Positions 7,887 to 17,289 of a stretch of 47,849 bases of DNA are shown in pieces. The DNA is from CAYQZD01 sp964421875 (GTDB taxonomy: Bacteria; Electryoneota; Tariuqbacteria; Tariuqbacterales; Tariuqbacteraceae): assembly GCA_964421875.1 (NCBI GenBank), contig CAYQZD010000013.1, positions 1 to 47,849 on the forward strand, given 5' to 3'. Both the position numbers and the translations under genes were made by a program. Under the pieces are notes generated by a model that was given only the letters and a program-made list of their open reading frames with translations, was not told the origin of the DNA and searched no databases. Numbering within the stretch: the first letter of the stretch is position 1; each line of letters opens with the position of its first letter.

Positions 7887-8321
7887 AATTCATCACCTCC
7901 TAAGCGGTTCCTCAAGTAATCCCCCGTCATTTCATCGGAACTTCGCTGAGGGAAGGGGTAGTATGTTTAACCGCAGCTCGAGATGTGAGTAAGAGAAGAA
8001 ATCTATAAAAACGAATAAAGTAGTCTGCAATTTAGGTATTATTGAGTCCGCAAGTCTGCGGATCAGCAAGTCAACAAGCCTACTATCAATCGGCTGTTTA
8101 ACCGAATTATTCGGGCTATTTTTGATATATGAAGCTTCCCGCCCAATTTGTCATTCCCGCAAGCGAAGCGCGTCGGGAATCTGAACTTTTATGTTTCTAT
8201 TGTCAGATTCCAGATAAGCGTGAATGACGGCAGGTTTTAGACTTTCTTCATATTGTTACCACGAATTATTATATTCTATGTAAAATATTTGTAATATACA
8301 AACTTATCGCCCCGGGATTTT
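7887..8321. other. 435-nt gene-free gap after fliA
   Basis: No gene is visible. It holds a weak AT hairpin TTTGTA/TACAAA (8288-8302) just past the fliA stop, an ATTCCCG...CGGGAAT palindrome (8153-8180), a small CCGCA/TGCGG hairpin (8048-8061), and a strong ribosome-binding site at its left edge for the 102-residue gene. A promoter for the downstream group may be here, but no sigma-28 or sigma-54 match stands out. Confidence 0.5.
8153..8180. repeat. ATTCCCG palindromic repeat (divergent copy)
   Basis: Arms ATTCCCG (8153-8159) and CGGGAAT (8174-8180) around a 14-nt AAG/CGC-rich centre. The arm is the same as in the copies at 63-82 and 1545-1564, but the loop is longer. Confidence 0.65.
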
Positions 8322-9089
8322 TTACATTGAGAAAGCGTTAGCCAGCTGCGCTCTCAAGGACAATATCGCCTTGGTGTGAATCTGAGAAACGCGGGATTCG
8401 GTAATCTCCATTACCGCGCCTATTTCCTTCAGCGTCAATTCCTCATAGTAATACAATGCTATCACCAGTTTCTCCTGTTCGGGAAGGTTTTTGATGGCTT
8501 CCACCGTGGCGACCTTCAAATCCTCACGTTCGACTCCAAACAGGGGGCTCTCTTCTTCGTCCGCTTCCACAATCTCGAAAAGACTCAGTGTTTCACCGTG
8601 CCTGGAGGTGAACTGTTCGTCCAGGGAAAGCAGGCTCACTACTGAGGTTTCATCCAGCAGTTGGAAATAAGTGTCGAGGTCGAGTCCCAGCTCCTGTGCC
8701 AGTTCGTCGTCCACCGGACATCTCCCCAGCGCGTTGGTCAGACGCTGGAGGGCGTCCTCCAGCAGGCGCGCTTTGGCTCGCACCGACCGGGGCGCCCAAT
8801 CCTGTTCCCTCAGCCCGTCGAAAATCGCGCCTTTGATTCGGGGAACGGCGTAGGTTTCGAATTTAACCCCCACTTCCGGGTCGAAGCGGTCTATAGCTTT
8901 CACCAGCCCCATCATTCCCGAACTCACCAGATCTCCCATTGCCACTGACTTTGGCAGTGAGATAATCATCCTTCCCGCTACGGAGTGGACCAGGGGCATA
9001 TAATGCACCAACAGCTTTTCGCGGAGTTTGGCGTCGCTGGTGCGCCGGAATTCCCTTAACGCTCTGCTTGTATCGAAATTTGCATCCAT
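8322..9089 (-). CDS. fliA: RNA polymerase sigma factor FliA (sigma-28)
   Basis: 255 residues, the usual length. Region 2 (about 25-95) contains YMPLVHSVAGRM and DLVSSGMMGLVKAIDRFDP; region 3 follows; region 4 (about 185-250) has LPEQEKLVIALYYYEELTLKEIG and ESRVSQIH for -35 recognition. FliA directs late flagellar genes; its expected promoter sequence is present before the flagellin and merR-type genes of this window (40,738-40,764 and 39,515-39,541), which ties the factor to its targets. It follows flhG and a small membrane gene, as in many flhA-flhF-flhG-fliA clusters. No FlgM anti-sigma gene is present here. No strong ribosome-binding site precedes the ATG. Confidence 0.97.
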   Translation of the reverse strand: MDANFDTSRALREFRRTSDAKLREKLLVHYMPLVHSVAGRMIISLPKSVAMGDLVSSGMMGLVKAIDRFDPEVGVKFETYAVPRIKGAIFDGLREQDWAPRSVRAKARLLEDALQRLTNALGRCPVDDELAQELGLDLDTYFQLLDETSVVSLLSLDEQFTSRHGETLSLFEIVEADEEESPLFGVEREDLKVATVEAIKNLPEQEKLVIALYYYEELTLKEIGAVMEITESRVSQIHTKAILSLRAQLANAFSM

Positions 9090-9192
9090 ATTAACTTAAA
9101 AGTATCGGCGGTATCACTGTGCGAAGCGTTGTTTTTCGCTGCGCTGCCCGAAACCACCTTCTACGCGGTAAACTCTCTGTTGAGGATTGGCA

Positions 9193-9477
9193 TTATTGAC
9201 TTTCAGTTTTCTCTTCATCCTCCGCTTTGAATCCCTTTTCGGTGAGGGTAGCTTTAAGCTTTCCGATTGTGTTTTCAAGGGCTTCGCGATTCATCTTGGA
9301 AGACATTTTTACATAAAAGTAGTTGAATACCAGCCCTGCGAACATAAAGGCGCCGTAAACCACTACTCCTCGAAAAATCGCAGAGTAAGCATCTACACCG
9401 GCGACAAGGGCAAGCAGCACCGCTAACAAGCCGATAACCAAGCTTATACCATTTATTAATGGAAGGAGATTAGCCAA
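9193..9477 (-). CDS. Small two-helix membrane protein
   Basis: 94 residues. Two hydrophobic helices (about 5-29 and 35-53) are followed by a charged helical tail (about 58-94, many Lys/Glu). It is in the conserved position between flhG and fliA. I do not recognise the family. The layout suggests an inner-membrane protein with a cytoplasmic tail. It has a candidate ribosome-binding site (AAAAGGTGG) just before its ATG. Confidence 0.65.
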   Translation of the reverse strand: MANLLPLINGISLVIGLLAVLLALVAGVDAYSAIFRGVVVYGAFMFAGLVFNYFYVKMSSKMNREALENTIGKLKATLTEKGFKAEDEEKTESQ

Positions 9478-9543
9478 AACTCAACCACCTTTTATGATAT
9501 TTAAAGATTCAAATTTCGTTCTAAATACACTACATATCGGTCT

Positions 9544-10452
9544 TCAGGAGCGGCGGAACAGCGCGCTGAAAATCCCCCCCTCTTCCGTCAGAACACTTTC
9601 CACCTGCAACAGTTTGCGTGAAATGAACTTTAACTGGACTGAAGCCGGCGCCTTGGGAAAGGCACGCACCAGGGGATTCTGCATATGGACCGCCTGGGCG
9701 ACGCTTTCGTCCCGGGGCATAAATCCCAGGTAGCCGATTTCCATTTTAAGGAAGTGCATAACCACCGATGACAATTTGTCATAAACTTCCACCGCTTCAT
9801 ACTTATCCCGGGCGAAATTGACCATTACCCGTACATCGGCGTCGTGCCGTTCCAGCGAGAGAAGTTTCACCATAGCATAGGCATCGGTGATGGCGGTCGG
9901 TTCCGGTGTAGTTACCAAAACAGTCAAATCGGAAAACAGCAGAAAATCGACCACACTCCTCGATGCGCCCGCTCCGGTGTCGATTATCACTATGTCAAAA
10001 CCCTCCTCCATCGCGTTGAGGTCTGCGATGATGGATTCGGTGGCGGCGCCTTCGCTCATCACCTGCTCGATACTCCCTGAAGCGGCGGGCAGGATAGCGA
10101 TTCCTTCCGGCCCTTCCACCAGGATTTCCTGCGCCCGCTTCTGCCCTGAGATGACGTGCGATATATTGTATGGGGGTGAAATACCGAGGAGAATATCGAT
10201 GTTTGCCAGGTTGGTGTCAGCGTCGATTAAGAGCACTTTCCTTCCCAGCTTGGCGGTCAAAACCGCTAAGTTCAAGGCGAAACTGGATTTGCCCACTCCA
10301 CCCTTCCCGGAAGTTACTGCTATCCTCTTGGAACGCCTGACTTCGTCATCCTGGCGCCGCCTGCGGTTAATCGAGGCAATTTCCCTCAGTCTTTGCGCTT
10401 GGTCCAATCTATTATCTCGGGTTGTAGTTGATTCACTGGGCTGCGTTATCAA
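9544..10452 (-). CDS. flhG: Flagellar number regulator FlhG (MinD-type ATPase)
   Basis: 302 residues. Deviant Walker A KGGVGKS at 50-56, the second conserved lysine included, then LLIDADTNLANIDILLG and a Walker B-like DIVIIDTGAG. FlhG is a MinD/ParA-family ATPase that restricts flagellar number and works against the SRP-like GTPase FlhF, encoded just upstream (4-nt overlap, ATGA type). The N-terminal ~40 residues carry the DQAQRLR motif, which in FlhG homologues stimulates the FlhF GTPase. A membrane-targeting C-terminal helix is likely but not clear. Confidence 0.95.
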   Translation of the reverse strand: MITQPSESTTTRDNRLDQAQRLREIASINRRRRQDDEVRRSKRIAVTSGKGGVGKSSFALNLAVLTAKLGRKVLLIDADTNLANIDILLGISPPYNISHVISGQKRAQEILVEGPEGIAILPAASGSIEQVMSEGAATESIIADLNAMEEGFDIVIIDTGAGASRSVVDFLLFSDLTVLVTTPEPTAITDAYAMVKLLSLERHDADVRVMVNFARDKYEAVEVYDKLSSVVMHFLKMEIGYLGFMPRDESVAQAVHMQNPLVRAFPKAPASVQLKFISRKLLQVESVLTEEGGIFSALFRRS

Positions 10453-11663
10453 TTATCCCGCCTTGAGGCGGCTTTGGAGGCGGTTTTTGCGGAGAAAATA
10501 CCCCTTGCAATCGCGGCATCGGCTAAATCCTTAACTACCACCAGGCGCGCCAATCCTCCCCGGTCCGCCAGCGCGATGTCTTCAGGAACACTCTGTCCCA
10601 GGGTCAAGTACGAGATGGGTTTGGGCCGTTGATGTGTCAAGTTGAGTATGTTCCCAAAATTAGTGGTTTCATCCAGCTTGGTTATAAGGAAAAAATGCGA
10701 GGGCACTGCCCGGAAATGGTCCACGATATCTAACAAATCCTTGAGCTTGTAGCCGGCGCTAAGCGTTAGGTGAACCTGTGCGGGTTCCGCCGCTTCGATG
10801 AATTCCGACAATTCGGTCATCATTTCCTGGTTTCGGTGAGACCTTCCGGCAGTGTCGATAATGATGATATCTTTTTCCCGGTGCTTTTTTAAAGCCGCCT
10901 CTACCTCCTCAGGTTTGTAAACTACCTCCAGCGGCATTGAGGAGATACGCGCGAAAGTTCGAAGCTGCTCAATCGCCGCCATCCGGTATGTATCGGCTGA
11001 GATCAGCGCGACCTTTTTCTCCTTGAAGAACTTGTATTGGGCTGAGATTTTAGCGATGGAGGTGGTTTTGCCCACTCCTGTGGGCCCGATGAGGGCGATA
11101 ACTTTAGGTCCGGATCCGTCCAGATGAAGTTCTCCGGAGACTGAGAACATTCCTCGTATACGGGACTGCACCGCTTTTGAGACCGCTAAGGGATTTTCGC
11201 AATCTTCCTTGCTTAATTCCAGATAGATTTCCTGAATCAAATCCCCGGCGAGTTTTTTATCAACCTCGTTTTCCACCAGTGTGACGAATTGGCGGTTAAG
11301 TTCCGGTGGAAGGCCGTTCATAGTTTCGTATTTCAACCTGTCCCCGATTTCCAGCAGGGCGTCTTCAATCCTCCCTACATCATCCCTCAGGGAGTATAGC
11401 AGATACTTATCGCGAAGACCGCTCCTGTCTCTACTTTCCACCGCGGGTTTTCGCGGGCCGTTATTGACCGGGGGAGGAATCGGCTCCGGCGCCTGGTGGT
11501 CTACGGCGGCGGTGACCTCAATCTGCTCTCGGGCGAGGAAACTGAAGAGACCTCCGCTCTTCACTTTCCTCGATTTGAGGATGATGGCGTCTTCGCCCAG
11601 TTCCATTTTGACCAGGCGCAGCGCCTCCTTCATTGAAGGAGCTGTTATTTTTTTAATCTTCAT
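10449..11663 (-). CDS. flhF: Flagellar SRP-type GTPase FlhF
   Basis: 404 residues. N-terminal B domain 1-~80 (starts MKIKKITAPSMKEAL, with ILKSRKV), helical N domain ~85-180, then the G domain: G1 GPTGVGKT at 193-200, G3 DTAGR at 270-274, G4 TKLD at 328-331. FlhF forms a GTP-dependent homodimer and marks the site of flagellum assembly at the membrane. Its start overlaps the flhA stop by 11 nt and its stop overlaps flhG, so flhA-flhF-flhG are coupled. Confidence 0.97.
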   Translation of the reverse strand: MKIKKITAPSMKEALRLVKMELGEDAIILKSRKVKSGGLFSFLAREQIEVTAAVDHQAPEPIPPPVNNGPRKPAVESRDRSGLRDKYLLYSLRDDVGRIEDALLEIGDRLKYETMNGLPPELNRQFVTLVENEVDKKLAGDLIQEIYLELSKEDCENPLAVSKAVQSRIRGMFSVSGELHLDGSGPKVIALIGPTGVGKTTSIAKISAQYKFFKEKKVALISADTYRMAAIEQLRTFARISSMPLEVVYKPEEVEAALKKHREKDIIIIDTAGRSHRNQEMMTELSEFIEAAEPAQVHLTLSAGYKLKDLLDIVDHFRAVPSHFFLITKLDETTNFGNILNLTHQRPKPISYLTLGQSVPEDIALADRGGLARLVVVKDLADAAIARGIFSAKTASKAASRRDN

Positions 11664-13734
11664 CGGATAGACTCAGCACGCTCACAGATTCAATCTGAAC
11701 CTTAGGCGGCAGCTCGCTGTATGAGAGCACCGCCGCTTGGGGCAGGAAAGGTTCGACGAACTTTCTCAAGAAACGCCTGATGTTGGGCGCGGTGACGATT
11801 ATAGTCTCCATACCCTTGTTTTTGAAATCCTCCGCCAGCTTCATTAAAACCTGGTACAGCCCCCTGAAGATTTCCGGCGGCAGAATATATTGGATGCCCT
11901 GTTGAGCCGCCTGCGAAACTCCTTCGGTCATCATATTTTCAAGCTGGGGGTCGATGGTGATGGCGTTGATGGCTCCATTTTCGTCCTGATAACGTTTGGC
12001 GATGGTTTCTCCCAGGGCTCCTCGCACCGCTTCCACCAGCAGTTCGGGGTCTTTGGTCAGGCTGGCGTAATCGCCCAGGGTTTCCAGGATTGTCACCAGG
12101 TCACGGATGGGAACTCCCTCGGAAAGCAGGAACTGCAGCACCTTTTGCACCTGGCCTACCGAGAGCATATTGGGCACGACCTCGTCCACCACAGTGCGAT
12201 TCTCCCGCTTCAGATTGTCCAGCAGGCTTTGCACCGTCTCCCGTGTCAAAATCCGGTGCGCCTGAGCGCGCACCACTTCCATAAAGTGTGTCGCCAGCAC
12301 CGCCGCGGGTTCGATTACGGTCCAGTTATTCAGTTCCGCGGTGTCCTTTTGGGCAGGAGTAATCCACTTCGCCGGGAGTCCGTAGGTGGGCTCCATAGTG
12401 TTTATACCTTCCACATCGGCGGTCACATCTCCGGGATTTAAAGCCATATAATAACCCACCATAACCTCCCCCTGGGCTATATCGTTATCCCTGATTTTGA
12501 AAACATACTGATTGGGTTGAAGCTGGACATTGTCCCTTATTCTGACCGGGGGCAGGACGATTCCCAATTCGGTAGCGAACTGTTTTCTCAGGTTGGTCAC
12601 ACGCTCCATCAGGTCGCCGCCCTGGTCCGGGTCTACCAGCGGTATCAAGCCATAGCCGATTTGGATTTCCAAGGGATCCAGGTAAAGCAGGTCTTCGATT
12701 TTTTCCTCCGGCTTAACCTCCTTTGCTTCCTCCTCTTCTTTTTCCACCTCCTGCTGGCGGGATGCATTCATCACAGTTCGCCCCATCAAGACCGCCAGCG
12801 CCGCCAGCGCAATAAAGGGTATGAAAGGCAGTCCGGGAACGAAGGCGAAGAGGGTGAGCACTCCAGCCACGATGAACATCGACCGGTGCTGGGTAAAGAG
12901 CTGTGAGGTCAAATCCTCGCCCAAGTTCGACTTAGCCGCCGCTCGGCTGACAATGATGCCCGCTGCGGTGGAAATCATCAGGGCGGGCATCTGGCTCACC
13001 AGTCCGTCTCCGATGGTCAGGGTGGTATAGGTCGCCAGGGCGTCGGTCCATTGCATCCCCAGTTGCGCCACTCCGATGGCGAATCCGCCTAAGATATTGA
13101 TAAAAGTGATGAGCAGCCCTGCGACCGCGTCCCCCCTTACGAACTTGGAGGCGCCGTCCATAGCTCCGTAGAAATCCGCCTCCTTGGAGATTTTCTCGCG
13201 GCGGTCCTTGGCTTCCTCTTCGTCGATGATACCGTTATTGAGGTCGGCGTCGATGGACATCTGCTTGCCCGGCATCGCGTCCAGGGTGAACCGTGCGGCG
13301 ACTTCGGCGATACGCCCGCTCCCTTTGGTGATAACCACAAAGTTGATGATGACCAGAATGATGAAGATGACGATACCGACCACGTAGTTTCCGCCGATGA
13401 CGAATCCCCCGAAGGCTTCGATGATTCGCCCGGCGTCGGCCTGGCTCAAAATCAGGCGGGTGGTGGTTATATTCAACGACAGCCTGAAGAGGGTGGTAAC
13501 CAATAGCAGCCCCGGGAAGACCGAGAATTCCAGGGGCTCCATATTGTAAATTGCGGTGAGGAGCACAATCAAGGTAAGGGATATATTCAGCGCCAGCAGA
13601 ATATCGATGAGGGGAGTGGGGATGGGAATAATCATCATCACAATGATGAAGACTATCCCTGCAGCCAGCATCACATCCGACTGGCTGAAAAACCGTTTAA
13701 GATAAGGATTTCGTATGGTTTTGGTTTCTAACAT
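11653..13734 (-). CDS. flhA: Flagellar export gate protein FlhA
   Basis: 693 residues, normal length. The first ~330 residues hold the eight membrane helices, with the conserved cytoplasmic loop ARFTLDAMPGKQMSIDADLN (about 187-206), part of the FHIPEP family signature. The C-terminal ~345 residues are the four-subdomain cytoplasmic ring that binds export chaperones and substrates. FlhA uses the proton gradient to energise export. Gene order flhB-flhA-flhF-flhG-fliA is standard. An EEEEAKEVKPEE linker (about 334-345) separates the two halves. Confidence 0.98.
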   Translation of the reverse strand: MLETKTIRNPYLKRFFSQSDVMLAAGIVFIIVMMIIPIPTPLIDILLALNISLTLIVLLTAIYNMEPLEFSVFPGLLLVTTLFRLSLNITTTRLILSQADAGRIIEAFGGFVIGGNYVVGIVIFIILVIINFVVITKGSGRIAEVAARFTLDAMPGKQMSIDADLNNGIIDEEEAKDRREKISKEADFYGAMDGASKFVRGDAVAGLLITFINILGGFAIGVAQLGMQWTDALATYTTLTIGDGLVSQMPALMISTAAGIIVSRAAAKSNLGEDLTSQLFTQHRSMFIVAGVLTLFAFVPGLPFIPFIALAALAVLMGRTVMNASRQQEVEKEEEEAKEVKPEEKIEDLLYLDPLEIQIGYGLIPLVDPDQGGDLMERVTNLRKQFATELGIVLPPVRIRDNVQLQPNQYVFKIRDNDIAQGEVMVGYYMALNPGDVTADVEGINTMEPTYGLPAKWITPAQKDTAELNNWTVIEPAAVLATHFMEVVRAQAHRILTRETVQSLLDNLKRENRTVVDEVVPNMLSVGQVQKVLQFLLSEGVPIRDLVTILETLGDYASLTKDPELLVEAVRGALGETIAKRYQDENGAINAITIDPQLENMMTEGVSQAAQQGIQYILPPEIFRGLYQVLMKLAEDFKNKGMETIIVTAPNIRRFLRKFVEPFLPQAAVLSYSELPPKVQIESVSVLSLSDED

Positions 13735-13777
13735 CTATCAACCGATTCAACTTTTTCTGTTTCAGCAGTTCATCGTT

Positions 13778-14857
13778 TCACTGCTCCACCTTCCGGTGTC
13801 TCTCCTCCTTGAGACGATATACGAAGGCGAGGATTTCGGCCACAGCGGCATAGAATTGCGGGGGAATAGCTTCCCCCACCTCGACCGATTTGAACAGGGC
13901 CTGCGCCAGGGGCTGGTTTTCGACGATGGGTATATCGTGCTCCATCGCGATGCGCTTAATTTTCTCCGCCAGCAGCCGGGCGCCCTTTGCCACCACCATG
14001 GGCGCCGCCATGGTTTCACCTTCGTATTTCAGCGCCACCGCCAGGTGTGTGGGGTTAGTGATGACCACTTCCGCCGAAGGCACATCCCTCATCATCCGCT
14101 GCATCGCCGCGCGAACCTGGACCTTTCTGACTTCGCGCTTGACTTCCGGAGGACCTTCGGATTGACGCGCCTCGTCCTTTACTTCCTGTTTGGTCATCTT
14201 CAAACCCTTGATGTATCTGTACTTGGTCCAGATGTAGTCAATAATTCCGATGGCGAGAATCATCAGCGAAATCCTGATCGCCACCTTGTAGGTCAAAAGG
14301 CCGATGAAGGTGGTAATCTGCCCCAAGCTCATATCCATCAGGGGCAGGAACTCCAGGAATTCCGCTTTTACGGTCCAGTAAGCGACCAGTCCGACGAGGC
14401 TGATTTTAGCGATATTCCTTAGCAAATCCACCAGCCCGCTGACGCTGATAAAACGACTTAAACCGTTTATCGGATTCAGTTTAGTCAGCTTGGGCATCAC
14501 CGGTTTCAAAGTTAAATTCCAACCGGATTGGAGGATGTTTACTGCCACTCCAATCACCATCAGCGACAGCATAAAGGGCGCCAGCATTCCTCCGATCTTG
14601 AGCAGTCCCGCGATGAAATACTTCTGAAGACTCATCACGGAAAAGTCAAGGTAGGGAATCTCCCCCCAGATGATGGTAAAAAAGTCGAAGATGTACTTCA
14701 GGAACTGGCGCATCAGGATATACAGCAGCAGAGTGCCGGTTATTAGCACCGCGGCCGAGTTCAATTCCACCGATTTGGGAACATTCCCCTCGGAGCGGGC
14801 GCGGGAAATGCGTCTTGGAGTTGGGTATTCGGTTTTCTCTGCGTCGCTTTGTGCCAT
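13778..14857 (-). CDS. flhB: Flagellar export switch protein FlhB
   Basis: 359 residues. Four membrane helices lie in the first ~215 residues, then the cytoplasmic domain with the autocleavage motif NPTH at 268-271, so cleavage between Asn268 and Pro269 is expected. FlhB controls the change from rod/hook to filament export through contact with FliK. Comparison with the second FlhB-like protein at 1678-2007 shows the same AVALKY and EHDIPI stretches, but only this copy has NPTH. Confidence 0.98.
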   Translation of the reverse strand: MAQSDAEKTEYPTPRRISRARSEGNVPKSVELNSAAVLITGTLLLYILMRQFLKYIFDFFTIIWGEIPYLDFSVMSLQKYFIAGLLKIGGMLAPFMLSLMVIGVAVNILQSGWNLTLKPVMPKLTKLNPINGLSRFISVSGLVDLLRNIAKISLVGLVAYWTVKAEFLEFLPLMDMSLGQITTFIGLLTYKVAIRISLMILAIGIIDYIWTKYRYIKGLKMTKQEVKDEARQSEGPPEVKREVRKVQVRAAMQRMMRDVPSAEVVITNPTHLAVALKYEGETMAAPMVVAKGARLLAEKIKRIAMEHDIPIVENQPLAQALFKSVEVGEAIPPQFYAAVAEILAFVYRLKEERHRKVEQ

Positions 14858-15020
14858 CTTTTCGTTAGCAAGTTTGCAGGTTTACAAGTTATTAATTCGT
14901 TCTACCGGCTGTTTTGCAAATGCTAATCTTGTTTTATAACCCGCCAACTCAAAATCCTTATTGGTTCCTGCTGTTTCGGATTAGGAAATTATTGCCTTTT
15001 CCGGCGGATACCGGAATATT

Positions 15021-16469
15021 TTAAAAATCTATTTGCGTTACATTATAATCAGAATCAAGCTTGAAAGCGGCTCGGTTCAGGCGTTTGGCGACTAAAAGCG
15101 GTTCTGCGTCTCCGATAGCGACTTTAACTCCCGCAAACACTGTTCCACTGATTCTGATCTGAGCGGGATTAGCCCGCAATTCCTGTTCGAGTTTCACTTT
15201 CTCTTTCTCGATTTCGACCAGCGTTTCCCGGATTTCATCATATCGGCGCTTGCTGTTTCTGACCTCCTCCAGCCGCGCCCGGATTTTCTCCCGGATGGCG
15301 CTGACCATCTCGCTGTCATCCATTTCACCCGTATCCCTGGAGAGCTTGTCGGAGTGCTTTTTGAACGCTATCAGCCACTCCTTATGTTTTTCCAGCTCCT
15401 GGGACATCCCCATCAATATCGCCTTCAGTTCATCAAAGTGTGTTTCCAATTCCCGGCGGCGTTCAATCTTTTCCCGGTCGTATCCCGCCACCAGAACCGT
15501 TCTGGATTCGTGCCGGTCGGAACCAGTCTCTTCCGCAATGATATTTCCCTTAGCCACAATTTCACCTCCCACAATGTGCTGGGCGGTCACATCCCCCTCC
15601 GAAGCGAGACAAGAGAAAGACACCACTTCCCGAATTTTGAAACTCCCCGCTTTGAGCGAGGAGCGGCTGTAGATATACATTGCGCTTAGTTCACCCCTCA
15701 CTTCAATGGGAGCCTCACCCTTGGTGATACCGCTGTTGACACTGAGATCTTCCTTAACCGTGATTTCCGCGTCATCCACCAGCCCTCCCACAAAGAGGTT
15801 CCCCCCGCAATACACGCTGAAACTGGAATTGATATCGCCTGAGATAACCACATCGGTATCGCTGTGGATGTTGCCGGTGTTGTAATCGATGTCTCCTTCT
15901 ATGGTAAAGATGCCCTTCACCGACACCTTCCCTCTGTCATCCCGGGAATAGACTCCGTCGATGGCGGCGACGATGATGTTTTCATCCCGCTCTGAAACCG
16001 CAGTTCCCGGTCCCGCAAAATCCGTCAGCGCTAAATCATTCCCCATTATAGCGGGGATTTCCTCCCCTGTCACCAGAAATCCGGGAGGACCTATCTTCGG
16101 AGGGATTTTTTCCGCCAGAGGCTGCCCCTGGGTGATGTTCTTAACCAGATTCAGTTCACGGAAGTCGAAAGAGCCGTTTTCCCGGATAATCGGTTTAACT
16201 TCATCGGACACCATATGCTTTATTTCAGCGTCTTTCCCCGGGAGGGGAGGGATACATTCCGCGATGGGTTCAGCTCTGGTCAGGCTTGTTGCCTGCGCCG
16301 CTTTTTCCAGACGCAGCGGATTAATTCCTTCGACCACCCCGGCTCGTTTCAGTTCAATCTCCAAATCCGAAATATTGAACCTTGCCCCCTCCTCGGCAAT
16401 CAGCCAGGCTTTCTTCCGGTCTTCGGAGATCTTTATTTCCACTGTATTATCTTTAACGTTCCGGTTCAC
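15021..16469 (-). CDS. FapA-type polymer-forming DUF342 protein
   Basis: 482 residues. The pattern is that of the FapA (DUF342) family: an N-terminal helical/beta domain (1-~165, with the characteristic FRELNLVKNITQGQPLAEKI), then a right-handed beta-helix-like repeat (~170-330: repeated short strands such as VVISGDIN, VYCGGNLFVGG, EITVKEDL), then a coiled coil (~345-440) and a final strand segment ending in beta-helix-like repeats. Members of this family occur beside flagellar and motility genes and have been linked to regulation and membrane scaffolding. It sits between fliR and flhB, an unusual interruption of the export genes. Confidence 0.85.
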   Translation of the reverse strand: MNRNVKDNTVEIKISEDRKKAWLIAEEGARFNISDLEIELKRAGVVEGINPLRLEKAAQATSLTRAEPIAECIPPLPGKDAEIKHMVSDEVKPIIRENGSFDFRELNLVKNITQGQPLAEKIPPKIGPPGFLVTGEEIPAIMGNDLALTDFAGPGTAVSERDENIIVAAIDGVYSRDDRGKVSVKGIFTIEGDIDYNTGNIHSDTDVVISGDINSSFSVYCGGNLFVGGLVDDAEITVKEDLSVNSGITKGEAPIEVRGELSAMYIYSRSSLKAGSFKIREVVSFSCLASEGDVTAQHIVGGEIVAKGNIIAEETGSDRHESRTVLVAGYDREKIERRRELETHFDELKAILMGMSQELEKHKEWLIAFKKHSDKLSRDTGEMDDSEMVSAIREKIRARLEEVRNSKRRYDEIRETLVEIEKEKVKLEQELRANPAQIRISGTVFAGVKVAIGDAEPLLVAKRLNRAAFKLDSDYNVTQIDF

Positions 16470-16493
16470 TATTCTTGAGCTAAAATGATACGG

Positions 16494-17270
16494 TTATATA
16501 CCCATCATCCGGATTAATCCCACTATATCCTGCTGAAACTGCGTGAACAATTTGCCAAAAATATAGGGGAAGAAGGAAATCACCAGGGTTATCACCAGCA
16601 GGCCTACCCCTATTTTCAAGGGGAATCCCACCAGGAAAACGTTCATCTGCGGCGCCACTCTGGCCATAAATCCCAGGGCTATGTCTGTGATGAAAAGCGC
16701 CACCATCACCGGCGCCATCACCCTCAGGGCGATATCGAAAATGGCGCCGGTGAAAAATGAGAGCTGTTCCGCCAGGCCTGCGGGGAACACCGCACCCGCC
16801 AGCGGAATCTTTTCATAACTCAAGAACAACGCTCGCAGCAGAAAATGATGGCCGTCGATGGAGAGAAAGATGAGCAACGCCACTAAATAATTCAATTGCC
16901 CGATGATCGATACCTGCGACTCCGTATGAGGGTCGATAACGTTGATTATACCGAACCCAATCTGAATCCCCACCACCTGGCCCGCCATTTGTATCCCGAA
17001 GAAAAGCAGGGTGGTGGCGTAGCCGATTATAAGTCCGGTGATGACTTCGCGGCAGATTATTATAAAGAACTCTAACGGTTTCAACGACACCGGCGGCGCT
17101 ATCGAAACCACCATTGGAAAGACAATTATAGTCAGTAATAGGCTGAAACCCGCTTTGGTCTGAAGAGGCAACGCACGGTAACCGAAAAGCGGCATCACCG
17201 CTATCAGCGAAGCCATCCTGGCGAACACCAGCATCCCTACGGCGAATTCCTTGAATGGTATCTGATACAA
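16494..17270 (-). CDS. fliR: Flagellar export apparatus protein FliR
   Basis: 258 residues from the start chosen here. Six hydrophobic segments, with FARMASLIAVMPLFGYRALP near the N-terminus as in other FliR proteins, then PVSLKPLEFF and a C-terminal VGFPLKIGVGLLVI. It forms part of the fliPQR export gate. An upstream in-frame ATG at 17369 would overlap the HD-GYP gene by 80 nt and add a hydrophilic, non-FliR-like leader. I prefer the TTG at 17270, which has AGGA 11 nt upstream, lies 19 nt after the previous stop and gives the family length. It is cut off from fliQ by two signalling genes. Confidence 0.93.
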   Translation of the reverse strand: MYQIPFKEFAVGMLVFARMASLIAVMPLFGYRALPLQTKAGFSLLLTIIVFPMVVSIAPPVSLKPLEFFIIICREVITGLIIGYATTLLFFGIQMAGQVVGIQIGFGIINVIDPHTESQVSIIGQLNYLVALLIFLSIDGHHFLLRALFLSYEKIPLAGAVFPAGLAEQLSFFTGAIFDIALRVMAPVMVALFITDIALGFMARVAPQMNVFLVGFPLKIGVGLLVITLVISFFPYIFGKLFTQFQQDIVGLIRMMGI

Positions 17271-17289
17271 TCGCTTTGAAATCCTGCAA

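Noticed and set aside
9090..9192. Possible sigma-28 promoter for fliA (GCCGATAC before the start).
   Set aside because: The -10-like sequence GCCGATAC is close, but no TAAAG-like -35 element stands at the right distance.
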